From: Musa acuminata AAA Group
Lineage: Eukaryota; Streptophyta; Magnoliopsida; Zingiberales; Musaceae
Assembly: GCF_036884655.1 (NCBI RefSeq)
Contig: NC_088357.1
Span: forward strand, 41,548,001 to 41,612,000
Direction of reading: 5' to 3'
DNA: 64,000 nt
The notes below the pieces were generated by a model. The model saw only the letters and a list, made by a program, of their open reading frames with translations. It was not told where the DNA came from and ran no database searches. A program made the translations under genes and the position numbers. The stretch's first letter is position 1. Every line of letters begins with the position of its first letter. This document shows positions 11,691 to 24,780 of the stretch, piece after piece.

Positions 11691-12008
11691 GAGTCAACCT
11701 TTGTTTGTCTATGACCAGCTTGCATTTATTTAACATTGCAAGTCAGAAACATTTAGGTTAGGTTTACAATTTTGTTAGTATGTTTATATGGCTGACACCA
11801 ATACATTTACATGATATTTCTGTTCATCTGTGGTCACTGGCATTCATGATCCACAATTGATTGCTTGTTTAACTGCACCAATCGGCACTGAGATGTGAAG
11901 TATATCATATGTTGCACTGCTGGCTTCTGCGGAAGTCCTTGTGTGGTTTTGTATTCTCAAATATTAAACAACACTTAGTCGGACTCGATCAAAAACAACA
12001 ATCTAACA
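11147..12008. other. Intergenic / 3' flank of hydrolase gene with a GAA microsatellite
   Basis: Non-coding sequence containing an A-run followed by about eight GAA units at 11658-11692. The part next to 12009 probably holds the 3' UTR of the hydrolase gene. No other feature is supported. Confidence 0.5.
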
Positions 12009-15000
12009 TCAATCTGAATCGGGTGTCGGCAAGTCATCATGACGAGAAAGAAATTGTAGTATACAGGGATAGACTTCCTTAATAGCCTGCATAAGTTAAC
12101 CAAAAGAACACAATGCATGAAGCCACACACTAACATAATTTTGCTGATTCCTGAAGATGAAGGGGAAAAAAGAGAGCAATTTACCATTCGGCCACCAACT
12201 AAATCATAGTGAGCATAGTGGGGACCATCAGGTTTTCCAAAGACTTTGTATATGACCATCTCCTTTGGAATGAGTTTTACAGTTTCTGTGCATTTAACAT
12301 AGAGAGTTTAGTTGAAACCAGTTCAGCATGAAACTGCAGTGGCAAATTTCTCCTCTTACCATACACAGCTTCAGGAGGACAAATCAGGTCCACGTCTCCT
12401 GCCAGTGCAAGGATCGGAACATCACATTTGCACAGATGATCCTTGTAAAAGAAAGTTCCAGTTCTGTTACGTAAGCCCCCATCACGGAAAGCTGTAGTTA
12501 GCTGCAGGATCACCTTGGCAGGTACTGTGCCTGCCAATTTATTTGAGAGTGATCAAAGTTGTCCAGCAGAACTATCATGTAATTTTCCGGTGATGGTACA
12601 ATGAACTCAAAAGGAATACAGAGAATGAAACAGCAAATAGATTACACATTTTGTGAGCATTTCTCAATAGAAGATGTTAAGTTGGCAGAAAATAGTATTT
12701 TAAGCTTACTACATTTGGCAGAACAACACATAGTTCCAGATATTTCTTGAGCATGGGTGATCAACAGCCACAAGGCTATCATTGATCACTGTCCAATTGT
12801 TGAAAAGAAAGACTGTCGACACATTGTGCAAAAAGGTTTTTGACGTTTATGATAGCTGGTGGGTGTTCATGCACAGATACCAAGAAACTTCAATAAAATT
12901 ACATAAACTAGGGTGCTGAATGCATCAAAACTGAGTTTCGTTCTAAATTAATGAGTATGTGCAGCTAAATTGAACCTAAATCATCAAAGTATCTATCTCC
13001 TGAAAATAAAATAAAAAAACATTGGAAATGGAAGGAGACTTAAGTTGTTTATATAGGGTTAGATGGGCCTATTAATATTGATTTGGGTTTATACATCACA
13101 AGATTTCAAGCCTATTAAATTAATGGATTAATTCTCTCATTAAATAGGATTGTGATAATTAGTATCAAAGCGAACCTAGCACTATGCATGATGGAAGAGC
13201 TCATAGGAAAGAGGAAAGGGTAATCCATAATAGTAGGCATGGTTGGGTGCCCAATTTAGAAAGAATCATTGATAAATAAGGTTGAGGGAACATTCCAATG
13301 TAAAGTCATCTCTGGACTAGGACTCCATATGCTGTCGGTTAGGCATGACTCTGGACTATGAGTTGAGTCTTAGTTTCTTAGTCCTATGAAGTGAGAGGAG
13401 AACTAGATTTCTAGAATTAGATGGATCTACAATTGTTGACTTGGACTTTGGACTATGTAGTTACAGACCTAATAAGTAAAGGTTAAATTAACAAGAACAA
13501 AAGTTTGTCTAAGTTTCAGAAAATTAAAAAGGAACAGAAACCTCACAGAAAAAAGAATTAAGAAGTAATTAAGACAGTTTCTTTAGTTTTGTAATGTTGA
13601 ACATTAATGAAGTCTTTCAAGTTCTGATTAAACTGTGAATAGTGGTAGCAGTAAAGGTGATTACAACATGTAGTCATAATTGAACTATTACAAGGTTCAC
13701 ACTGATGATCTGGCTGGTTTGCATTTGTTTGTATAGAAATTTAGGATACTTGCAAAATTTCTAACTCTTTCCAAGGATCACAAATCACAGGTAGCACAGT
13801 AACAACAAACCCATGGTATTCATATAAATTTGGAATAATTCGTTTTCCTGCTAAACCTTTTTTTTTTCAATTTTACAGCATTAAATGAAGGTGCTAAAGT
13901 TAGAGATAAAGCTGAAGATTTAAATGTAAAGCTGGAGCAAATTTAAAGCTGAAGCCAATTGTGCTTTTTACCCTGAAATATTAAGCCTTGGTTAATTGAC
14001 TATCTAAAGAGAATCAAAGTAGCAAAATGGCAGTAACAAGCAGTGTAAGAAAAGAAAACAAAAGATTTAGTTTATAATAAATAACCAATAAAAATGCACG
14101 TGACACCAACATGTTTGCATGCCACAATAAACAGTAAACACCTCTAATGTGGGAAAGGCAAAGCAAGACTGCACTTACAAAAATTATTTAAGACAAGTTT
14201 TGCAAATAATTCAGGGTGCATCATATCCTGTGCTGAAATTTGATCATTAAGCCATGACAAAACGTATGGAGGACGAGATGATAAAGGATAAGCAGCTGCA
14301 AGTAATACTCCCAAAGGAACAACAGGGACATTAAGAGCTTGTGCAGGATCAGCCTGAACAACAGAAACAAATTTTAGTTTTGATCATACAGTAATATAGA
14401 ACAATTATACAATTTGACAAAATTGCCTGATGCAAATTTAAATATACATATTAATAACTTACAAGTGGCAGTAACAACTTCAGCGATGATTTGGAGGTTG
14501 TGTAGTCAATCGATGATGCTAAAGTAACAACTCCAGCCAGTTTGGATTTTATTTTTTCATGGGCTAAGCAATAAGAAGAGGAAAAAGTTAGTTTGGTGAG
14601 AGAGAAATATCTTCTGCTTACTCTCATATTTTTCCAATCTACTCCAAATCAGCAATAAGTTCAGAACAAGATTTTATTCATGATAAACCTGTCATACTCA
14701 ATTGCTTCACTGAATTTAAAAAAAAAACTGTGTGCCACATATGATGAGAACCTAAAAAACAAGAGGGGAAAGAAAAAAGAGATGGCACTGAAAAATTGGC
14801 ACTCCATGTGGACTCCCATCATGGATAAAATGCAGCTGGTTGGATTGCCAATAGTATACTCTGGAATTAGAACTATATACATAATTATTAAGGTTTGTCG
14901 TTTTGTAGACTCTCATACCAGTTCTTGGGGGACCATTATGTACAGTCAGCATGATTTTCATGTCAGAATAGTAGCCAACAGATCCTAGTGGCATTGTCAA

Positions 15001-18000
15001 GGCTGTCTCAGTAAACACTTGGTACAGTAGAAGACCCAGTGCATGGACAAACTGGTACAATGCACTAGGAATTGTTGGTAAATCTTGGTACAGTAATCCA
15101 TGATACTTGTCACTAAACAAGCAATATCAAATGAATCATGCCACTGCTCCACATAATGCTGCAAAATATATGCACTAAGGGAAACTAATACTTTCTCCAG
15201 TCAGGAAATATTATTCTATGCAATTTCAGAAGAACAACATGAATGATGCAAGCCCGCTATCCAGAGATTATATCCTTCACAATTACCTTACTCCACTCCT
15301 CTGATTCGTTGAGTAATCATTTTCTCATGAAAAGCAAAGACCATCCTCATCTCACTTCTCCCTCTTTATCGCCACCTGTTTACCTCTTCCTCCCTCCCTA
15401 GTATTCTCTTTTCCGCATACCAATTAAGTTACAATACCAGAAAAATGAGCAACCTTAAACAAACTTTGTCTGTGCTTCAAATTGTCTATTATCCAAGTTG
15501 ACCCACACCTTTGGCTCGAGAATAAAGAGACTGAGTTACGAGAACTTATGTTTATACCTTGAAATCACTCTCGGTTGTGAATTCATGACTTCCCATATCT
15601 GGAAGCAAATCAACTCATTGCCAAGTTCACTTTTGATGAACCACTAACTCAAATGGGATTTGCATTTCTTGGCAACTATGCCAAAACACCATTTTAAATA
15701 TCAGCTAAAAAAGTCCTGTGTAAACACCATAAATAACAAATAACTTGTATTGCATGATGACTGGAGATTGCATGTTTGGTCCACTATGGACATCTAGAAG
15801 ACTTCATACTGAGAACTGAAAATGAATCATAACAGATAAAAGTTCTTTTATGGAGGGGTGATATTTTTTATTATATTCCTTAGAGGGTCATTTTCAGCAT
15901 TTCAACTTCCAAGTCCTATTTGCTTGAAATAAGCTGAATGTGATAGTATATTAGGAGGTCAATAACAGCAAAAAGTCCATGTAGCCAACCCCAAATAATC
16001 GGGAGATTATGGCTTATTGTTGTTGTTATATCATAGTACATTAGGAAAGCATGTGCTTAACCCTTATTCAATTCTAGTCGGTTGGACTAAGACTGTGCTA
16101 TACTATGTTCCATAACACATATGGTTGGCTAGGAAATTTTAAAAGTATTTGCCAACATATTATTTTGGATGAATGCTGGCTCTCCTCCCTCCTATTTCTC
16201 TCTAATTGGGAACTTCTATATGTGTTATTCTCTTGTTTATCATATAAAAAATTATTTTGGCAACCTTCAAACTTTATACTCTCTGCATTCTTATACTTCT
16301 TTTCTGTTTTATCGCAGGTTTATTTGAACTAACTCTCTGTTATAGTCAAGCTACTCCAGTTTTGTCTAAAATGTCAGAAAGTTGACTCTGTTACAGCTAA
16401 GCTACTCCAGTTTTGTCCAGACTGTTAGAAAGTCAAACTTAAAAAACTAAGACTCAGGCTAAGCAGAATTTAGACCCACCACGCAACTATAGGGCTTCTC
16501 TACTTGATGCGTCATCAGTTACGATACATTGGTTGGATCAGTTTACTGCATCTTTAACATGAGAATATTCCTTATCTCATTTCTCCCTTTGTGTAGACAA
16601 TATGCAAGTTGGGAATACATTGGAGGATTGAATGTCAGTATAAGAATAACTGCAGCTAAAGGGTAGGAATTCTAAACCAGCTACCCTTTCAACTACTGCA
16701 GTAGGCCCTTCTCTCATCTAAATTATGTTTGGCCAGGAACTGGGCAAAGCCATTACAATCAAGCTGACAATGGACATAAAATTAAAATCAGGTTCTGCAA
16801 TAGCAATTGCAATTATTTTTATAAAGTCAAAGAGTTGAAATTATGGCACCTAATTACCAATGTGCATCACTACAGCACCAGCAAAAAAATCCAAACATAG
16901 ATGGAAAAAAATGAAGAGCATGATAAGTAAATGAGTAGAAGTACAGCAGTCCCACCATTAATATCGGTGAAAAAGGAATATACTCGTATAAGAGTGATGT
17001 GAAAACCTTACCACATTTTGACAGCATAGCATACAACAAGATTCCCCCCATGGAATGTCCAATTGCTAGCAATTTTCCATCCTTACTCTGAGTCTGAAGC
17101 CTTATGTATTCCATCTGCATAAATTAAATATAACAGGTGTAATTTCCTGATTCAATAATCTAGGCTAGTCATAATTTTACAGTTACAAAAATACTAAGTT
17201 TCAAATACCAAGAGGATATGTCACCTCACCGCAGCAGGGACATCTTCCTCCAAGTAATTATCAAAATCCCAGTCATAAGTAATAATCAGATCGAGCTGTT
17301 TCTGGAAATCTTCTATGGTCGCCGAAAGGCGCTCTTGCAAGTCAAACAGTTGTGGTGAAACCGATCGTTGACCTTCCTCAATCACATTTACTAAACGTTG
17401 GCTTAGATCTTTGATTTGCCCAGCAACAGTAGAATTTTGCCTGGTTTCTAGCAAAGCTGAGATGTTTTCGGCAATTTCATTATATCTTTCGGAGAGTCGA
17501 GTATCTTCCAGAAGTTTTGATATTTGATCGAAAAGCTTAGCTGAGATATCCCTTAACTGACCTTCATTAAGATAGCCTGAAAATCTATCTGCCAAGCGCA
17601 TAAAGGTTGCAGTTAACTCAGTTACCAACTTTGGTTCATTCCAAGTAATTGTATCTGTTGTTTTATCATTTACATTGGCAATTTCAGAATCTGGCATTGG
17701 ACCAGAGCTCCCAATTAATCTTTCTTTGACTAGCATTGCATCATTTGGATTGATCTTATCAACATAATCTGTACAACACATGATAGGCTTAGTGAAAGGC
17801 TCATCGATTGCCTTCAACTCATTTATACGCATGCTCAAACCAGCACCTCTCACTTCAACAATCCATGTATCAAACCCTTGGCTAGACATGTGGCGAGCAA
17901 ATGAAGCCTGGAAGAAAATCGATATGCATCAGTGAAGGATATAGAGGTTTGTAGAAGGTTAATGTATTAAGTGATACAACCAAAAGGGACATGGCAAGAC

Positions 18001-21000
18001 TGAAGCCTGGAAGTAAATTGATATGCATCAGCAGAAAACATAAGAGGTTTGTAGAAAGTTCATGTATTAAGTTAGACAACCAAAAAGAACATGACAAAAA
18101 GTTTAATTACTTTTAAGCAGATGCACACTATGCTTACAGGCCCAGAACTCAATAATTGGAGGTATCCAAGACAATCACAAAAGAAGTTATTTTAACAACC
18201 AATCAGACCTGGAAATTTAGTATTGGACTACAGAAGTCCAAGATGCAAGTACACATAACACATCAACCAACTCCAATGATACTGATAAGTGAAAACCAAT
18301 ATAATGTTGAATAACAAATTAATAAGTTATTCAATAAGATGCCACCAAGGGCTCCTGCAGGATTGCTCCCAGGATTTATTGCCCAATATGTAGCCATCCC
18401 TGGCCAAATTCAGTCATTGACATGGTAATAGCAATTGTATCCTGTAAATAATAATAATTTTCTTTTTTTAATTCAGCCATTTTGATTCTTGAATTTGATG
18501 AATTAATTATTACTTAATAACTGGTTTAGATATGAATGTAATACACATAAATAAGTTAAAGCAGGCTGCCACACAACTAAGTCTTTTGTATGCAGTGCTG
18601 CAAGGTTCTGAGCCTTACAAGTAAAAACAGTATTTTTAAAAGCGTTAGGCGCCAAAAGATGTCAAGGTCTCAAAACGCCCAAGGAGTTAGACGCTCGCAT
18701 AGACGCTCGCTCGAGCAAAGCGAGGAGCTCCCGAATATTAAAATGTAAAAAATATATATTATGAATGATAAATATGATCACAAAAATAAAAATGTCACCT
18801 AAGATTAGAATCATATATAGTACCAAATTACATCTCTTGTAATTACAGCTACCTAGCAGCTCTTGTAAGATTACTTGTACATAATGTGTGTATCTTGCAG
18901 AAGAGGCAATGGACACAGACCATAGAAACATTATCATGATAGCTCTTTTATATAGGTAAATAAGCATGGAAACTATATTGGATCAGGTTGTCTTTTTATG
19001 CCAGTCAAGTAAGCTGCATGGCTGTTCAAATGTCCCTTTTCTTTAAACCATTTAAGTGACTAAGGTTAAAATTTCTATAGTTCTAAAAAGAAAAATAAAA
19101 GATAGCATGGTAACTCCTTTTATTTTCTTCTTTTCTTCACTTTTGGAATAAAACCTTGACATTTTGATATAACTCCATGTATCACTACACTTCTAGTGCT
19201 TAACTCGTGTGAGTCAAGGATTGTTGTACCACCTGAAACGATATGATATGGGCAGTACATACACGTGAACCAGTATGCGGATCACCATTGTTTCAGGCGG
19301 CCTAGTTAAAATATTATAAAAATCAGAAAAGTGATGGGGCCCATCCAACTCGGTGTTAAAAAAAAGAAAAAAAAAAAAACAAATTAGGGCTTGTAAACAT
19401 GAGTCGCTTCTCACATACAACACAGATGTTGCCGCCGTTGCTGCTGCCATTGGCACCATCTTTTCTGCCATTGCCTCATCGCTGCCCCTGCCACTGTTCC
19501 TTCTTATTCTCAAGTACGCTCCCACCTCCTCTTCCTCTTCTTCCTTCTTCCTTCTCCACTGCTTCTTCTTCCTCCTCCACTGCTTCCACTTCTTCCTTCC
19601 TCCTTCCTCCTCTATTCCTCCACCACTCCTTCCTCTTCTCCCTCTTTTTCTTCCTCTATGAAACACTGATACAAACTGGTATATACCACTCTGACAGATC
19701 GCTAAAATGGGTCCAATACCCAAAACAGCAATCTTTGGAGTGAGTAATGAAAAGGTACATTCTGCTTAACAGTACATAAGGCTATTAACTATAAAATGAG
19801 AACGAGAGGAGATAGAGAAGTAATCGACGAAAGGCAATGGAGCAAGGTGGAAATTGGCAGCGAACAAAGTTGTAGATGGAGGCAAGTGAAGCGGACAAAG
19901 CTACAACGGCGGATGAAGCAGTAGGGTTTTGCTGGTTGCTTTCACTACGTCAAGTGGGGAGGGGGGAGTAAGTGGTATTAGTTGGTTTGTTTGACCCAAC
20001 TTAGTCACCCAGGCTTGAACCTATGCTGAGCCATGACCAATTTGGCTTCGACGCACACCCAAGTTGCCCAACACTTGGGCGCAGAGCATGCCTGAGCCCA
20101 AGTAGTGCTTCACTAAAACGCCTTGCCTTGAGGTGTTATGAGGCACTCGAGTCTCTCCTTGCCTCACCTCAACTGAGTGTCTTTTGAAAACACTGAGTGA
20201 AAGACTTCTTCAGGTGCCAAAAATGTAACTGCAGAGTGATCATCCAAAGAGAGCCAAAAGTGACATCATCGGTGGCTCCCAGAATAATACCTATCCTTTT
20301 TCTTTTGTCATTATTTCCTCCTTTCCTCATCCTTCGTAGTTCTCCTTTTATGTTCTACCAGCACAGCACGTCAGTTCCATGCTACTACGCTCACCAGACA
20401 CGTGCCAGCAGCAAAACATAATAAGAGTACTGAGACAGGCATTTCTTTGTTGACACAACAATCTATATATTGCAACTTTGGTCTCTGCATCCATTTCCTC
20501 ACATAGGCAAATTAGGCCTCTATAGTGACACCCCAGTTCAATCTCACATCAGAAGTGAGTTAATCTATAAGGCTAGATGGGTATACTACTCTAAACTTGA
20601 GTTAAACATTTCAGGGCATGTGATATTTGATCTATCAAGTTAATAGGTCATATCCCAACAGACAGGTTTGGATAAATGACAAATGATGGCCTAGTATTGG
20701 GCATGGTTAGGGAGCCCAAATAGAAAAGGATTATCAATCATGGATGGGGTGGATGTGTATCATGGCATGAAGTCATCAAATGTAGAGAGGATTTGAGTTG
20801 GGTTTATAGGGCTAGTTGGAAATAATACTATTAACATGGGCTTAAGCATTTTGGATCACATGAATCTAGGCCAATTAAGTCAATCAGTCAACCACTCTAG
20901 GGTTAAAGTAGGTCATGACACACACACACTATAGAGTTAAAGCAGGTCATGACACAGACACACACACTAATATCAAACAATCCATAACACAAAGAATTTA

Positions 21001-22450
21001 AGTTGATAGAGCTAACAAATAAAACTTATGCACGACATATACTTTCAATCTTAAATAAAGCATTGATTTTCAAAATTGTCATGAGCAAAAGTATCAATCT
21101 CAATCGAACATCGACTTCAAAACCAATCAGCTAAGGGTTTTTCTTTTATTTTATCAACTAGGGCATAATTGTGCCATGAATAATAATTGTTCAGGAGACT
21201 GTTGAGATGGGTGATAGGGTGACTGCAAAAGATTAAAAAATAAATGTAATTACTAGCTATGATTGAGAATAAACCAAGAAAAAATCTTCTAAGATGGTAT
21301 GAATGTGTTATAAGAATACTTATAGATATTATAGTTGGATGAGGTGAGACAATTACTATTAGTAGACAGAGAGATAGACGGAGACCTAAAACAATTTACT
21401 AGAATCAATAAATAAAGATTTTGATGCTCCTGAATTTATTGATTATATAAAACAAGCTCAATAACATGAAAGAATACAATCCATGTAGTCGAATCCAAAT
21501 GGTTGGCATGTTGTTATTGTTGTTGTCAGGACCATGATTTTATCATGAAATCAGTAAGCCGGATAATTTATAGTTGTTTATTAATTTTTTAAGTTCGCTC
21601 CATCCAAGAAAATGACACCTTAATGTAACGTACAGTTACACAAATTCAAATCTTCCATCCAGAAAATAGCAAAGAATTTCCAAGTTATGGCACTGCAAGC
21701 CTACAACCCACACCCCATAGGCATCTTATGTCACGTTAACACCTCTTCCGGGATGACCAGACAAGGTCAAGACACAGCAAGAGAAACAGGAAATGCCACA
21801 GTTCCCAAAAATCTCTGACGCGTATCGTTTCCTTTACCCGTGATGTCAAATAATCGCATGTCCAACTAAAATCCGCTAAAGAAGGCAACTAAATGACACC
21901 ATCAAGAAGAATAACAACCAAGACATCAAGCATTAACTAAAAAGAGATCCTGTTTGCTCAAATTACTCACCCCTGGGGAGAGATCAAACCCAATTGCGTT
22001 CGTTCCGACCCCAGACAACAGCATCAACGGATGATTCCTCTTCGGTGCCTGCAGATCCCCACCCGATCTAAAGTTCAACAAAGTGCCGAAAACAAATCAA
22101 AATTCCAATTCGATAAACGGATCGCTAAGAGTCGGGACCTCAGGAGGCGGCCGGTATCGCCAGAGAGCGAGCCTCCACTCGGTGCCAGGAACCGGCGCGT
22201 AGTGGAGCTCATCAGCGGTGCAAATCTCCGGCTTCTCTCCGTTCTTCACGGAAGGAGGGGCAGCGATGGAGACGGAGAGAGGCCTCTGTGACGGGCCAGC
22301 GCGGGCAGCCACGGGGCGGAGAAAGGCCGCCGGCTGCCATTCCCTCCGTCCCCCGCCGCCGCCGAACGGAGGGGTGGAGTTGTGGGAAGAGAAGGCCGCG
22401 GCCGCCGCGGCGAGGGCGGTGCGGACGTCGCCGTGGTGGAGGACAAACAT
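12009..22450 (-). CDS. Alpha/beta-hydrolase family protein, nine exons
   Basis: Exons on the minus strand: 22139-22450, 21971-22048, 17230-17907, 17012-17114, 14463-14563, 14179-14353, 12360-12530, 12185-12285 and 12009-12086 (stop TGA at 12009-12011). Phases agree at every GT-AG junction, giving 598 codons. The product resembles the plant At1g15060/At1g73750 type of uncharacterised hydrolase (recognised from sequence, not searched). Visible are ICTADELHY and HPLMLLSGVGTNA near residues 80-125, a long helical insert within exon 3, the nucleophile elbow G-H-S-M-G at 375-379 (Ser377), an acid candidate in AGDVD (528/530), and a His candidate in GPHYAH (562/565). The Ala/Ser/Arg-rich N-terminus could be a plastid transit peptide. 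The ATG at 22448-22450 was chosen because upstream in-frame sequence looks untranslated; an in-frame ATG also exists at 22549. The substrate is unknown. Introns carry several transposons. Confidence 0.88.
12531..14178 (-). other. Hydrolase intron between exons 6 and 7
   Basis: A 1.65-kb intron with no coding content. It contains the dispersed repeat at about 13030-13480; the rest is AT-rich unique-looking sequence. Confidence 0.7.
13030..13480. repeat. Dispersed repeat copy 1 (unclassified)
   Basis: Shares blocks with 20545-20900: ATAGGGTTAGATGGG-like, GGGCATGGTTAGG-like followed by GCCCAA, and ATGAAGTCATC-like, in the same order. Probably two decayed copies of one transposon or SINE-like family. 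No ends or target duplication were identified. Confidence 0.4.
14564..17011 (-). other. Hydrolase intron between exons 4 and 5
   Basis: A 2.45-kb intron without coding content. It holds an RTE LINE tail at about 15968-16030; otherwise nothing recognised. Confidence 0.65.
15968..16030 (+). mobile_element. RTE-type LINE 3' tail fragment
   Basis: GTCCATGTAGCCAACCCC followed by AAATAATCGGGAGATTATGG and then TTGTTGTTGTT. This is the typical 3' end of plant RTE LINEs, where the last codons (IHVADP-like) lead into a TTG microsatellite. A second copy lies at 21190-21535. Confidence 0.6.
18628..20195. mobile_element. Non-autonomous hAT-like DNA transposon
   Basis: Terminal inverted repeats CAGTATTTTTAAAAG (left) and CAGTGTTTTCAAAAG (right, reverse complement) match at 13 of 15 positions. 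They are flanked by 8-bp target duplications AGTAAAAA (18620-18627) and AGTGAAAG (20196-20203), matching at 6 of 8. CAGTG/CAGNG ends plus an 8-bp duplication are diagnostic of the hAT superfamily. No transposase ORF is present. It sits inside hydrolase intron 2. Confidence 0.7.
19215..19737. mobile_element. MITE nested in the hAT-like element
   Basis: Inverted ends CAAGGATTGTTGT and CAAAGATTGCTGT (right end reverse-complemented) with flanks GTGTGAGT (19207-19214) and GAGTGAGT (19738-19745), matching at 7 of 8. The interior includes a pyrimidine-rich stretch (19500-19660) that creates spurious Ser- and Glu-rich ORFs. The superfamily is not certain. Confidence 0.5.
20545..20900. repeat. Dispersed repeat copy 2 (unclassified)
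   Basis: Counterpart of 13030-13480, with shared GGGCTAGATGGG-like and GGGCATGGTTAGGGAGCCCAA-like blocks. The opening block recurs at about 20810, suggesting an internal duplication. Confidence 0.4.
21190..21535 (+). mobile_element. RTE-type LINE 3' fragment
   Basis: The plus strand reads NKPRKNLLRWYECV and then RQRDRRRPKTIY with stops between. It ends with AATCCATGTAGTCGAATCC and TTGTTATTGTTGTTGT. This is the C-terminal region and tail of a plant RTE LINE (LRW-x-GHV ... RGRGRPKxTW ... IHVADP in intact copies). A dead 5'-truncated copy. Confidence 0.6.
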
Positions 22451-22891
22451 CGCAAACTGGTGAGAGCGATCCGAGGAGCTCTCTGCTTTTACTCCCGTAT
22501 AATAGCTTTTCTTTCCCTTCTCATTAATATCAATTTTTTTACACGTCATCCATATATTCTACCTGTCCCGTGATTCGAAGACACGCTGATTCTCCATCGG
22601 GCCCCACTTTGTGCGTCAATTAAAAGTCGGATAAATTTCAGGGAAACGTTGGATCGGTATGAAATGAGACGGTTCTTTTTCTTTCGTTTGCTGCACGATT
22701 GGGGAAGGTAGCGAGAGGAACGAACAAATGCAGACCACGCTGTGTGCGAGACGCGAAGACAAGGATGGGTGTGAGAATACATTGAAGAAGCGTGGAGGAG
22801 TTGGGAACTCAGCTATGGGTTATTGTCAGTAAGACTAAACCATTTATTATAGTCTTCTTTTTCTTCCGAATTTATACCAAACATTAACTTT
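22451..22891 (-). promoter_or_regulatory. Upstream region of the hydrolase gene
   Basis: 441 bp between the chosen hydrolase ATG and the Gy2 5' LTR, presumably the 5' UTR and proximal promoter. The minus strand has a TATTATA block about 50 bp before the ATG, too close to be a confident TATA box. No specific site is supported. Confidence 0.4.
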
Positions 22892-23594
22892 TGATGTGAC
22901 ATATTTTAGATATATGTCACAACAGCATCCACGATAGCATGGCCAACCAGGCCCCATCACCTAACCTCCTTTCCATGCTCGGGCTAGGTCATCAAGTATG
23001 ACCCCACCCAAGGAACCTAGGTCAGCACCATCAAGATCAGAGCCAACCCCGAGAAATCGGGATGGCACCGTTAAGTACAAAAGCTGACCCTAGAAACTCG
23101 GGATGGTGCTGTCAAGTACAAAAGCTGACCCCGAAAACTCGGGACAGCATCATCAAGTACAAAGCCCACCCGGGAACTCGGGACGATGCCGCCAAGTACA
23201 AAACCGCCTCGATGTAAACATCGACCGCATAGAAGGTATGAGCTAGCGGCCTGCAGGGGTTAGTAGTTATTAAACAAACCCTGTACGATCAACCCTCATG
23301 CAGGTATAAAAGCCAACTACCTGGCTATGCCAAGAGAGGTTTTTTTCCCGAACAACTTGGGAGAGGACTTTGAGTGAGAACTCCACTAACTTGACCTTCG
23401 GAGCGATCGGGTCAGGAAACATCCCCCCGACTTCGACCTGTGTGTAGGGTCCGACGACAAGGAAGCAAACGATGACCTGCTCCGCTCGACCCGACCCAAC
23501 GACCAGCCCAAAGTCTTCGTGGGCGCCTCCTTGGACATTTGGAGCTGAACCAAACCGTGCTGACTCCCTAGCCACGGTGTAAAGTTCACTAACA
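22892..23594 (+). repeat. Gy2 5' LTR
   Basis: Starts TGATGTGACATATTTTAG and ends TTCACTAACA. It matches 37804-37919 joined to 55498-56088. It includes several imperfect 35-bp direct repeats (CTCGGGA-type boxes with CATCAAGTACAAAAG, about 23030-23200), typical of an LTR U3. Confidence 0.85.
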
Positions 23595-24290
23595 TTTTGG
23601 CGCTAGAAGGAGGGCTCGATGTCGTAAGGACGCCCCCAACAGAGTCACCTTGGAGAACGTTCCAAAGAAAAGCCACCCCCGCCTCACTCCACCTTCGGGC
23701 TAGGGGAACAATTTCCACCCCCTCCGAGCCTGGAAGGGAATGCCACTACTGCAACTCCGAGCCGCTACTAGCAACTGTTCAACAATCCCGAGCTGACGCC
23801 TCCCGGAACCGCCATGGGACGACCTCCTATCTCGCCCAAGGCCTTCCACAACCTCACGCACCAAGTCTAAACCTTAGCAGGGATGATGTAGGCCATCATT
23901 CACCTCATTCCCTAGTTCATGCAGCAACCGGTGCCGTTCCAATCACTGCTTCAGTCGCGGGACCCACTGACCCTCGCTCCCGAACCACAAGCACCATCCC
24001 CGACCGCTCAGCAACCCCAAGTAGAAGGCGCCAATCTACTGCACGAGGGGGGTTCGGAAAACCCGAGGCCGACCCCGGAACACAGATACCCGAGCACCCG
24101 ACAAACCGATCAACAAAACAAAAATACACCCCGAGAAGATCCTTAATCCTCGGGGAGACCTACACTATTATCGAAGGGGACCTCATTCGGCATCTCTACA
24201 TTATCATCTGTAGGGAGGATGGCGAAAGGATCTTCCTCAACCTTCAAGTCAAGAAATTGAGCTCGAAACCAAGCTAGGGTAACACGTTAC
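23595..24290 (+). pseudogene. Gy2 primer site and gag N-terminal remnant
   Basis: TTTTGGCGCTAGAAGGAGGG (23595-23614) is the primer-site block. The next 230 bases parallel Gy1 1848-2100 (GCTCGATGTCGTA-like start, then TCACGCACCAAGTCTAAAC). An open stretch at 23597-24277 and a Pro/Gln-rich one at 23919-24146 resemble the low-complexity start of Tat-type Gag. The gag core seen in Gy1 is absent. Probably non-functional. Confidence 0.45.
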
Positions 24291-24780
24291 CCATACTCAT
24301 AGCTGACCTATCCTAACCGCTACAGCCCGAGCAGAAAGCCGTGCGATTCTTTATATTATTCTATTAGTTTCTTGTGCTTCTCTGGAGTTGCTCGGGTCTC
24401 CTCAGCGAGAGCCCCCCTGACCTTCGTCGCCTATGCTCGAGCCTTGGGGCCCCAAGGTTCGTGCTAGGTCCAATAGCTCGCCCTCCATAGAGCAAACCCG
24501 CCTGGGCGACTTCTTCAACAAGCGTTGACTCTCCGAAAGATGTTACTCAAGCTTGCCCTTGACTTCGCTGTGCTGTTGTTCAACATCCTCAAGCTGCGAC
24601 CTTAGACACCCGACCTCCTTCCCCAACTCGAGAGCACGTTGCTCAGCCGCAACAATAGCCTCCGGTGCAATCCCTTTCTTCAGCTCCTCAATCAGACCAC
24701 GGAGCTCAGCAATCTTGTCACCCATACTGCTAATCACCTGACTTGCGTCCTGCACCCGGTCAAGCAACGTGGTGTGATAA

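Larger units (their letters stand above)
17908..21970 (-). other. Hydrolase intron 2, 4 kb, transposon-filled
   Basis: Its length comes mainly from insertions: the hAT-like element 18628-20195 with its nested MITE, the dispersed repeat near 20545-20900 and an RTE LINE fragment at 21190-21535. Two near-identical 45-60 bp stretches (17905-17990 and 18003-18090, sharing AAGCCTGGAAG and ATTGATATGCATCAG-like blocks) form a short local duplication next to exon 3. Confidence 0.7.

Noticed and set aside
19214..19743. Glu/Lys/Arg-rich and Ser/Pro-rich ORFs on both strands
   Set aside because: Generated by a pyrimidine-rich tract within a MITE.
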